DNA from: DASQFQ01 sp963730115 | Lineage (GTDB): Bacteria > Actinomycetota > Thermoleophilia > Solirubrobacterales > Solirubrobacteraceae | Direction of reading: 5' to 3' | NCBI GenBank assembly: GCA_963730115.1 | Contig: CAVSQM010000012.1 | Location: 868,001-932,000, forward strand | DNA: 64,000 nt | Shown: positions 57,832-64,000 of the stretch, piece after piece | How the letters are laid out: the number at the start of each line of letters is the position of its first letter | Numbering within the stretch: position 1 is the stretch's first letter | Notes under the pieces: generated by a model | What the model was told of the DNA's origin: nothing | Seen by the model: only the letters and a program-made list of their open reading frames with translations | The model's database searches: none | Program-made: the position numbers and the translations under genes

Positions 57832-58029
57832 ATGCCACAGCACGAGCCCGACAACCGCAAGCGCGAGCTGAAGACGCAGAGCGGCCAGAAGTTCAAGGTC
57901 AAGCTGCCGCCCGGGATGGAGATCGCGCCGCTCGGCGCGACCACCGAGGCGAAGCCGAAGCCCGCGCCGGCCGACGACCCGCGCCCCGCGTTCCACAAGA
58001 ACGTCGGCGGCCCCTACGCAGGCATCTAG
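57832..58029 (+). CDS. Small conserved-type hypothetical protein
   Basis: A 65-residue basic protein (RKRELKTQSGQKFKVKLPPG, then a Pro/Ala/Lys linker and HKNVGGPYAGI). Starts are 6 bp apart from the divergent amine oxidase gene, and it converges on the ligase gene with a 4-bp CTAG stop overlap. Codon use matches neighbouring genes. I do not recognise the family. Confidence 0.55.
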   Translation: MPQHEPDNRKRELKTQSGQKFKVKLPPGMEIAPLGATTEAKPKPAPADDPRPAFHKNVGGPYAGI

Positions 58030-59454
58030 ACCGGCTCCGGCGGGCCGACGTCCTCCGGCTCGATGTCGTCGCGTAGGCCCTTGTAGGAGGGCTGGCGCAG
58101 CGTCTTCGCCTTCGTGATCTCGGAGTAGTCGACCACGCACACGAGCCGCGGCTCGACGAAGCGGGTCTCCTTCGGCGGCTGCCGGCCGCTGAACGGGCTG
58201 TCGTCGCGCGCGAGCCCGTCGAGCAGCTTGCCGAGGCGCCCGAGCTCCGCCTCGGTGAACCCGCTTCCGACACGGCCCGCGTAGCGCAGCTCGCCGTCCT
58301 CGTAGAAGCCGACGACGAGCGCGCCGAGGCGGCCCGGAGCGACCCTCCTTGCCCGGCAGCCAGCCGCCGACCACGGCCTCGACGGTGCGGATGTTCTTGA
58401 CCTTGACCCAGCCGTTGGTGCGGCGGCCCGGCGTGTACGGGCAGTCGAGCCGCTTGGCGATGATGCCCTCGAGCCCCTGAGCGGCTGACGCCTCGAGCAG
58501 CCGCGCGCCGTCGCCGACGTGGTGGGCCGGGCTCTGCCACGTCGGGCCGCTGAGGCCGAGCTCGGTCAGCGCCGCCCGCCGCTCTTCGTAGGTCAGCTCC
58601 ATCAGCGAATGACCCTCGAGCCACAGCAGGTCGAAGACCATGTAGACGACCGGGTCGGACTGCGAGAGCCGGCGCACGGCGTGCTCGGAGGTCAGGTGCA
58701 TCCGCCCCTGGAGCTTCTGGAACGACGGGCGGCCGTCCTCGAACGCCACCACCTCCCCGTCGAGCACCGCGTCGCGCGAGCCGAGCGCCGGCCCGAGCGC
58801 GCGCAGCTCCGGATAGCGCGGGGTGATGTCGTTCCCGTTGCGGCTCTCGAGCCGCAGCCGCCCGCCCTCGGCATAGCCGATCGCGCGCACGCCGTCCCAC
58901 TTGATCTCGAACGCCCAGTTCTCCTCGTCGCGCGGGAGCGTGCCGGTGCGCGCGAGCATCGGCGCGATCCGCTGGGGCATCGGCTCGCGGTCGGGATCCT
59001 GGGGCGGATCCATGCGGTGGATCATCCAGTCGTCGCCGCGGGTGCGGAACAGGACGTAGCGCCCCTGGAGCCGCTCGCCGTGGAAGGTGATCATCACCTC
59101 GTCCTTGCGGAACTTGTGCGTCTCGTAGGTCCCGCGATCCCAGATCTTCATCGTCCCGGCGCCGTACTGGCCGGCCGGGATGTCGCCGTGGAAGTCGATG
59201 TACTCGAGCGGGTGGTCCTCGGTGTGGACCGCCAGGTGGTTCTTGGCGGGATCGGGCGGGATGCCCTTCGGCACGGCCCAGGAGACGAGCACGCCCTCGC
59301 GCTCCAGCCGCAGGTCCCAGTGCAGGCGCCGCGCGTGATGCTCATGAACCACAAAGCGGTCCAGAGCCTCGTCCTCGGCGGAGGCGTCCCCTCCGGGCTC
59401 GGGCGTCGAGTCGAAGTCTCGCTTGGAGCGGTACTTGTCGAGACGGTCGGCCAT
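58026..59454 (-). pseudogene. ligD: LigD phosphoesterase-ligase (NHEJ), frameshifted
   Basis: About 475 codons. The N-terminal 3'-phosphoesterase domain (residues 1-175) has FVVHEHHARRLHWDLRLERE, SWAVPKGIPPDPAKNHLAVH and YGAGTMKIWDRGTY. The ATP-dependent ligase domain has the nucleotidyl-Lys in NWAFEIKWDGVRAIGYAEGG, then LRLESRNGNDITPRYPELRA and LEGIIAKRLDCPYTPGRRTN. One extra base at about 58332 shifts the frame after the VVGGWLPGKEGRSG motif V region. The OB-fold end (RLGALVVGFYEDGELRYAGR, YSEITKAKTLRQPSYKGLRD) continues to the stop at 58026. It seals Ku-bound DNA ends. Confidence 0.88.
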
Positions 59455-59506
59455 GCGGCCAGAGACGTTACGGGCGCTTCACGCTTTGGGTACTCTGCGT
59501 GCCGCA

Positions 59507-59875
59507 ATGGACGCGAACCCGATCGTCCTCGACGAGTCGGCCGACGACGTGGTGGTCGTGGTCGTGGAGGGAGAACACGACATCTACACGGCACCCACGC
59601 TGCGCGAGCGGCTGGACGAGGCGCTGGAGCGCCGCGGCGGGGTCGTGGTCGACCTGACCGGGGCGACGTTCGTGGATTCTTCCGTGCTCGGTGCGTTGCT
59701 CGACGCCCGACGGCGTGCACTGGACGCCGATCAGGGGTATGTCGTCTGCGTGGGCGAACAAGTGGAGCCGGGCGTGCAGCGGATTCTCGACATCACGGGC
59801 CTCGTGCCGGTGCTGCCGGTGGTCGGCGACCGCGCGCAGGCGATCGAGCACGCGCGCGCCGGGGTCCGCGGATGA
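59507..59875 (+). CDS. STAS-domain anti-sigma factor antagonist (RsbV-like)
   Basis: A 122-residue STAS protein: VVVVVVEGEHDIYTAPTLRE, VVVDLTGATFVDSSVLGALL (phosphorylatable Ser in DSS), and VQRILDITGLVPVLPVV. In its unphosphorylated form such a protein binds and neutralises an anti-sigma kinase. The kinase gene overlaps it directly (ATGA at 59872). A SpoIIE-type phosphatase that could act on it is encoded at 33365-36472. Confidence 0.92.
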   Translation: MDANPIVLDESADDVVVVVVEGEHDIYTAPTLRERLDEALERRGGVVVDLTGATFVDSSVLGALLDARRRALDADQGYVVCVGEQVEPGVQRILDITGLVPVLPVVGDRAQAIEHARAGVRG

Positions 59876-60366
59876 CGGTCGCCGTCGTCCCCGAGGTCCG
59901 CCTCACGATGCCCGCCCGTGCCGAGGGCGTCGGCGTGGTGCGCCAGGCGCTGGCCGGCATGGCCGACGCGCTCGCCTTCGACGCCGCCGTGGTGGCGGAC
60001 ATGAAGATGGCGGTCACCGAGGCGTGCACCAACGTCGTCGTCCACGCCTACGAGGGCGAGGTGGGCACGCTCGAGGTCGAGATGCTCGCCGACGAGGCCA
60101 CGCTCACGATCGTGGTCCGCGACTGGGGCACCGGCATCCAGCCGCGCCCCCAGCGCCGTGAGGCCCCGGCCCTCGGGCTCGGCCTGCCGCTGATCGCCGC
60201 GCTGTCGGACTCCTTCGAGCTGCGCGGCTCGACCAAGTCGGGCGCCGAGGTCCGCATGACCTTCATCGCCGACCGCGCGACCGACCCCGCGGACGCGAAC
60301 CCGGTGCCCGGGACCGTCGGCGACGACGGCCGCTGGGACCCGTCGGCCGACCCGCCCGGGGTCTAG
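59872..60366 (+). CDS. Anti-sigma factor serine kinase (RsbW-like ATPase)
   Basis: A 164-residue GHKL/HATPase_c_2 protein. The N-box is DMKMAVTEACTNVVVHAYEG, the G1 box VRDWGTGIQPRP and the G2 region ALGLGLPLIAALSDSFE. It would phosphorylate the STAS partner and sequester a sigma factor. The C-terminal 30 residues are Asp/Pro-rich and disordered. The overlap with the antagonist gene and the convergent sigma gene make a stress-response locus, though the sigma factor it controls is not proven. Confidence 0.92.
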   Translation: MTVAVVPEVRLTMPARAEGVGVVRQALAGMADALAFDAAVVADMKMAVTEACTNVVVHAYEGEVGTLEVEMLADEATLTIVVRDWGTGIQPRPQRREAPALGLGLPLIAALSDSFELRGSTKSGAEVRMTFIADRATDPADANPVPGTVGDDGRWDPSADPPGV

Positions 60367-61418
60367 GCCGCCTGCCGCAGCGCCTCGAGCTCGCGCATCC
60401 GGCCCAGCCGGCCGAGCGCGCGTGACTCGATCTGCCGCACGCGCTCCGGCGTGATGCCGAGCCGGCGCCCGATCTCGCGCAGTGGCGTCGGATCGCCGCC
60501 GGAGATGCCGTAGCGCATCTCGACGACCGTGCGCTCGCGGTCCGGCAGCTCCTCGAGCGCGCGCCGCAGCATCTGCTCGGACAGCGAGATGTGGACGAGG
60601 TCCTCGGGCGCGGGCCCGTCCCCCGGCAGCAGGTCGCCGAAGGCGGCGTCCTCACCGTCGCCCAGCGGGCGGTCGAGTGACGTGACCGTGCGCGCGGCGT
60701 CGCGCAGCGCGTGCAGCTCGGCGAGCGGGATCTGCGCCTCGGCCGCGACCTCGGCGTCGGTCGGGGGCCGGTCGAGCTTCGCGGAGAGGAGGTTCTCCGC
60801 GCGCGCGACCTTGCGCTGGTTGCGCACGAGGTTGATCGGCAGCTTGATCGTGCGGGCCTTCGCGTCCATCCCGCGCTCGACGGCCTGCCGGATCCACCAC
60901 GTCGCGTAGGTCGAGAAGCGGTAGCCGCGGCGCCAGTCGAACTTCTCGACGGCGCGGATGAGCCCGAGGATGCCCTCCTGGATCAGGTCGAGCAGCGTCA
61001 GCTCGGAGCCCTGGTACTTCTTCGCGATCGAGACGACGAGGCGGAGGTTGGCGTTGATCATCCGGTCCTTGGCGTCGAGGTCGCCGCGCTCGATGCGGCG
61101 CGCGAGCTCGATCTCCTCGTCCGGCGTCAGCAGCCGGTGGCGGCCGATCTCGTTGAGGAACAGCTGCAGCGTGTCGGTGGTCGCGCTCGCCAGTGCGGCG
61201 TCGTCGACCGGCGCCGGCTCGGCCTCGCGGCCGCAGTCGTCGCGCAGGTCGATGTGCCGGCTCTCCATCTGCTCGTAGAGGCGGCCGAGGTCCTCCTCCT
61301 CGAGCTCGAGCGCCTGAGCCAGCTCGTCCACCTCGCTGAGATGCAGGCATCCGTGCTGCTCGCCTCTGTCGAGGAGCGCCGCGATCGGGCCGCCCATGGC
61401 GTCGTTGATCACGCGCAT
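60363..61418 (-). CDS. RpoD-type sigma-70 factor
   Basis: A 351-residue primary/group 2-like sigma factor. Region 1.2 is LQLFLNEIGRHRLLTPDEEI. Region 2 is MINANLRLVVSIAKKYQGSE, LLDLIQEGILGLIRAVEKFD and RGYRFSTYATWWIRQAVERG. Region 3 starts IKLPINLVRNQRKVARAENL. Region 4 has the HTH ITPERVRQIESRALGRLGRM. It is shorter than the housekeeping RpoD (no long region 1.1). It converges on the RsbW-like gene with 4 bp overlap, so it is not in the same operon. Confidence 0.92.
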   Translation of the reverse strand: MRVINDAMGGPIAALLDRGEQHGCLHLSEVDELAQALELEEEDLGRLYEQMESRHIDLRDDCGREAEPAPVDDAALASATTDTLQLFLNEIGRHRLLTPDEEIELARRIERGDLDAKDRMINANLRLVVSIAKKYQGSELTLLDLIQEGILGLIRAVEKFDWRRGYRFSTYATWWIRQAVERGMDAKARTIKLPINLVRNQRKVARAENLLSAKLDRPPTDAEVAAEAQIPLAELHALRDAARTVTSLDRPLGDGEDAAFGDLLPGDGPAPEDLVHISLSEQMLRRALEELPDRERTVVEMRYGISGGDPTPLREIGRRLGITPERVRQIESRALGRLGRMRELEALRQAA

Positions 61419-61468
61419 ATACCTCAGTGGTCACCGCATCGGATTTGGCCTAAACGCACGAGACCGCG

Positions 61469-61494
61469 GGAACTCTCTGTACAAAGCGAACGTT
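61469..61494 (+). promoter_or_regulatory. Candidate ECF-type promoter
   Basis: GGAAC (61469-61473), 18 bases, GTT (61492-61494), resembling the SigR/SigH-type consensus. It lies 19 bp before the GTG start of the membrane protein gene. Weak evidence because the motif is short. Confidence 0.3.
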
Positions 61495-61513
61495 GAAAGG
61501 CAGGAGCCCGAGC

Positions 61514-62206
61514 GTGTTCGAGCGCTTCAAGCATCGCGGCACAACCGAAGACGGAGCCACGGCCACCACCCCGGCGAACGGCGAGCGCCCGGTACGCGGC
61601 GAGATGCCGCCGGAGGAGCGCACCGCCACGCACCCGTCCGGCGTCGCCACGCGCGAGACGATGCACCACGTGCGCGCCCGCCAGCGCGAGGAGTACGGCG
61701 GCATCAACTGGGGCGCCGCGTTCTTCGGCTGGCTGGTCGCGGTCGGCGTCGCCGTCCTGCTGACCGGCCTGCTCGCCGCCGCCGGCGCCGCGATCGGCCT
61801 CACGGAGACGACCTCGGACGCCGCCGACTCGGCCTCGGCCGAGACGCTCTCGACGGCCGGCGCGATCGCGCTGATCGCCGTGCTCGCGATCGCCTACTAC
61901 TGCGGCGGCTACGTGGCCGGCCGCATGTCGCGCTTCGACGGCGCCCGCCAGGGCATCGGCGTGTGGGCGGTCGGCCTGCTGATCACGCTCGCCGCCGCGA
62001 TCCTCGCCGTGATCGCCGGCTCCGAGTACAACGTGGTCGAACGCGCCAACTTGCCGCGGCTGCCGGTCGGCGACGAGACCCTGACCACCGCGGGCGCGCT
62101 CGCGAGCCTCGCGATCGTGCTGGGGACCCTGCTCTGCGCGGCCCTCGGCGGGATCGCCGGTGCCCGCTACCACCACAAGGTGGACCGTGCCGGCTATCCC
62201 GAGTAG
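61514..62206 (+). CDS. Multi-pass membrane protein of unknown function
   Basis: A 230-residue protein from the GTG at 61514, which has AGGCAGGAG 8 bp upstream. The TTG at 61493 is less likely. The N-terminal 65 residues are polar. Four hydrophobic helices follow: FFGWLVAVGVAVLLTGLLAA, TAGAIALIAVLAIAYYCGGY, GIGVWAVGLLITLAAAILAV and LTTAGALASLAIVLGTLLCA. A His/Arg end (RYHHKVDRAGYPE) is cytoplasmic. No motif that I recognise is present. Confidence 0.75.
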   Translation: MFERFKHRGTTEDGATATTPANGERPVRGEMPPEERTATHPSGVATRETMHHVRARQREEYGGINWGAAFFGWLVAVGVAVLLTGLLAAAGAAIGLTETTSDAADSASAETLSTAGAIALIAVLAIAYYCGGYVAGRMSRFDGARQGIGVWAVGLLITLAAAILAVIAGSEYNVVERANLPRLPVGDETLTTAGALASLAIVLGTLLCAALGGIAGARYHHKVDRAGYPE

Positions 62207-62234
62207 GTGTCTGGGAACTGACCGCAACGGGTAT
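62207..62234 (+). promoter_or_regulatory. Candidate SigB-like promoter of the Crp-like gene
   Basis: GTGTCT (62207-62212), 16 bases, GGGTAT (62229-62234). GGGTAT with a GTTT-like box is the general-stress SigB/SigF promoter pattern. It lies 62 bp before the GTG at 62296. A related pattern precedes the ferritin-like gene. Confidence 0.4.
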
Positions 62235-62295
62235 GGCAGCTTTGAATACTTCAACTACTGCTGAGCGATCGGAGAGGTAGGCACACACGCTGCAG

Positions 62296-63126
62296 GTGAA
62301 GGGGAACACCACTGATGCCGTGCGCCTGCTCGAAGAGGACCCGGATCTCGGGGGCCTGCTGAGCGGGACCCGGCGCGCGGAGGCGGAGCGCGAGCTCGTC
62401 GTGCGCGTGCATCGCCTCGGCGTGGGCGTGTGGGACGTCTCGCGGCTCGAGGCCGCCGGAGCCGACCACGTCGGCCTGCTGTTGCTGGACGGCGTGGTCG
62501 CGCGCGAGGTGATCGTCGCCGACCACGTGAGCGCGGAGCTGCTCGGTCCCGGCGACCTCCTGCGCCCGTGGCAGACGCCGAGCAGCAGCAGCCTGCTGCC
62601 CGTCGACGTGCTGTGGTCGGTGCTCTCGCCCTCGTCGTTCGCGGTCCTCGACCGCCGCTTCGCCGCCGAGCTGGCGCGCTGGCCGGAGGTCACCGCCGCG
62701 CTGTTCGACCGCCTCAGCGAGCGCTCGCTGCGGCTCGCCACCACGCAGGCGATCTCGCAGCTCACGCGGGTCGACCGCCGCCTGAAGGCGCTGCTGTGGC
62801 ACCTGGCCGAGCGCTGGGGCCGCGTCTCCGGCGACGGCGTCGTCGTGCCGCTCGCGCTCACCCATCGCATCCTCGGCCAGCTGGTGGGCGCGCGCCGCCC
62901 GACCGTCTCCACCGCGCTCGGCGAGCTCGCGGAGCGCGGCGAGCTCACCCGCCGGGTCGACGGCTCGTGGGTGCTGCGCGGCTCGCCGCCCGATGCGTCC
63001 GCGCTCGGCCGCCGGCGCGCGCTGGCGGGCCGCCCCGGCGACCTGATGCGCCCGATGCGGCGGTTCAGCTCCGAGCCCGACGAGGGCGTCGTCGACGACG
63101 ACTACGTCCGCGCCGGCGGCTCGTAG
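62296..63126 (+). CDS. Crp/Fnr family transcriptional regulator
   Basis: 276 residues. The N-terminal part is a cyclic-nucleotide-binding-like beta barrel (VWDVSRLEAAGADHVGLLLL, AELLGPGDLLRPWQTPS). It lacks an obvious intact cAMP phosphate cassette. The C-terminal HTH is VPLALTHRILGQLVGARRPT, VSTALGELAERGELTRRVDG. The tail is Arg/Asp-rich. The GTG at 62296 lies 62 bp after the candidate promoter. The signal is unknown. Confidence 0.85.
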   Translation: MKGNTTDAVRLLEEDPDLGGLLSGTRRAEAERELVVRVHRLGVGVWDVSRLEAAGADHVGLLLLDGVVAREVIVADHVSAELLGPGDLLRPWQTPSSSSLLPVDVLWSVLSPSSFAVLDRRFAAELARWPEVTAALFDRLSERSLRLATTQAISQLTRVDRRLKALLWHLAERWGRVSGDGVVVPLALTHRILGQLVGARRPTVSTALGELAERGELTRRVDGSWVLRGSPPDASALGRRRALAGRPGDLMRPMRRFSSEPDEGVVDDDYVRAGGS

Positions 63127-63132
63127 ATCCGG

Positions 63133-63160
63133 GCCTTTTGCCCGCCCCGTACCGGGGTAG
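63133..63160 (+). promoter_or_regulatory. Candidate SigB-like promoter of the ferritin-like gene
   Basis: GCCTTT (63133-63138), 16 bases, GGGTAG (63155-63160), 39 bp before the ATG at 63199. The same spacing is seen at 62207-62234. The core also contains a CCCC-GTA-CCGGGG inverted repeat. Confidence 0.35.
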
Positions 63161-63198
63161 GACAATGGAACAGGACTAGAGACCAGAGGAGTCAGATC

Positions 63199-63708
63199 AT
63201 GGCGACCCGCACCAGCACGACCGGCATCCTGTCGGAGTCCAAGAGCACCGAGCGCGAGGAGATCATCGAGCTCCTCAAGAAGGCCTACTGGATGGAGCTC
63301 GAGACGGTCATGAGCTACATCCAGGCGTCCGTCAACCCCGACGGCGTGCGCGCCCAGGAGATCGTCGAGTCGCTGCAGGAAGACGTCCAGGAGGAGCTCG
63401 GGCACGCCCAGCAGTTCGCGGCCCGGATCAAGGAGCTCTACGGCGTCGTCCCGGGCTCGCAGGAGTTCACCCCCGAGCAGTCCTACCTGCAGCCGCCTGA
63501 GCACCAGACCGACATCGTGCACGTGATCAAGGGCGTGATCGAGGCCGAGACCGGCGCGATCGAGCACTACAACCACATCATCGAGATCACCGACGGCGTC
63601 GACTTCGTGACGCAGGACATGGTCATCGACATCCTGCGCGACGAGGAGGGCCACCGCCGCCTCTTCGAGGGCTACCTGCGCGAGTACGAGGCCGAAGGCC
63701 TCGCCTAG
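63199..63708 (+). CDS. Ferritin-like diiron-type protein
   Basis: A 169-residue four-helix-bundle protein with metal-ligand motifs in each helix: KAYWMELETVMSYIQASVN, EDVQEELGHAQQFAARIKEL, KGVIEAETGAIEHYNHIIEI and DILRDEEGHRRLFEGYL. These match the ferritin/bacterioferritin-like ExxH pairs. It may bind iron or act in oxidative-stress protection. A good ribosome site AGAGGAG is 7 bp upstream. The gene follows the Crp-like regulator, with a candidate stress promoter between. Confidence 0.9.
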   Translation: MATRTSTTGILSESKSTEREEIIELLKKAYWMELETVMSYIQASVNPDGVRAQEIVESLQEDVQEELGHAQQFAARIKELYGVVPGSQEFTPEQSYLQPPEHQTDIVHVIKGVIEAETGAIEHYNHIIEITDGVDFVTQDMVIDILRDEEGHRRLFEGYLREYEAEGLA

Positions 63709-63739
63709 CGCCCCCACACCCGGGTCTAGACTCCCGTCC

Positions 63740-64000
63740 GTGAGGGAGTCGGCGCCCGTGACGGGCGGTACGGAGCTCCTCGACGGGCTCCCGACGCCCG
63801 TCGTGGTTCTCGAACCCGGAAGCGGCCGCGTGCTGGCCGCCAACCGGGCTGCCCACGAGCTGACCGGCGAGGACCCGGTGGGCCGTGCGGCGTCGGAGTG
63901 GCTGCCCGCCGACTGCTGCCGCGACGCCGACGGCCGACCGCTGGCCGAGGAGAAGCTCCCGGCCGTGCGCGCGGCGCGCGGCGAGCGCGTCCGTGGCGCG
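63740..64000 (+). CDS. PAS-domain protein, partial (right edge)
   Basis: Only the first 87 codons are in the window. From the GTG at 63740: a PAS fold start (ELLDGLPTPVVVLEPGSGRV, LAANRAAHELTGEDPVGRAA, SEWLPADCCRDADGRPLAEE). It is probably a sensor kinase or phosphatase with the output domain beyond the right edge. It is not in the given ORF set because it has no stop in the window. Confidence 0.65.
   Translation, partial: MRESAPVTGGTELLDGLPTPVVVLEPGSGRVLAANRAAHELTGEDPVGRAASEWLPADCCRDADGRPLAEEKLPAVRAARGERVRGA

Overview
This window is a very GC-rich bacterial chromosome segment. Coding capacity is tight, with many 1-4 bp stop/start overlaps (ATGA, GTGA, TAATG) and frequent GTG starts. The gene families are actinobacterial: RsbV/RsbW/SpoIIE partner switching, a LAL-type LuxR regulator, an MMPL pump, Ku plus split LigD, a type IB topoisomerase, a DUF1707 protein and a ROK-controlled sugar ABC operon. 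I infer an actinobacterium, plausibly of the Thermoleophilia/Solirubrobacterales type. That assignment rests on gene content alone. I see no rRNA, tRNA or CRISPR array.

Layout. 1-2.3 kb is the edge of an integrative element: small membrane proteins, a helix-turn-helix protein and a tyrosine integrase broken by one frameshift. 2.4-13.5 kb is housekeeping and accessory genes: DUF59, STAS, FxsA, two lipocalin-like proteins, a HAD hydrolase, an FMO-TetR-glycosidase operon with a clear operator, NUDIX, a PLP enzyme and RidA. 13.6-20.3 kb holds DedA, a TetR/MMPL efflux pair with operator half-sites, a hydrolase-glycosyltransferase fusion and a methyltransferase. 20.3-30 kb holds a LAL regulator and gltBD (glutamate synthase). 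30-36.5 kb holds a glycosyltransferase, a CDF transporter, a phosphodiester glycosidase and a large membrane PAS/GAF/SpoIIE phosphatase with an extra C-terminal domain. 36.9-41.4 kb holds tal-tkt (pentose phosphate pathway) and an amidohydrolase-cysteine dioxygenase-like pair. 41.5-48.7 kb is pentose uptake and use: xylulokinase, then a five-gene overlapping operon ROK-XylF-ATPase-permease-dehydrogenase. 48.8-59.5 kb carries the NHEJ genes (LigD polymerase, Ku, LigD phosphoesterase-ligase) interleaved with topoisomerase IB, a DUF892/antiporter operon, a hydrolase, a methyltransferase, an aldo/keto reductase and an amine oxidase. 59.5-64 kb is regulatory and stress related: an RsbV/RsbW pair, an RpoD-type sigma factor, a membrane protein, a Crp-like regulator, a ferritin-like protein and the start of a PAS protein.

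Two features stand out. First, two copies of a 136-145 bp composite hairpin lie between convergent genes at 32338-32473 and 41377-41521. Their end arms are conserved, but their central 21-22 bp stems are unrelated in sequence and both fully paired. I do not recognise this family. Second, about ten otherwise healthy genes carry single-base frameshifts, nearly all one-base insertions. This looks like assembly or sequencing error rather than decay, so proteins called from this sequence need repair before use.
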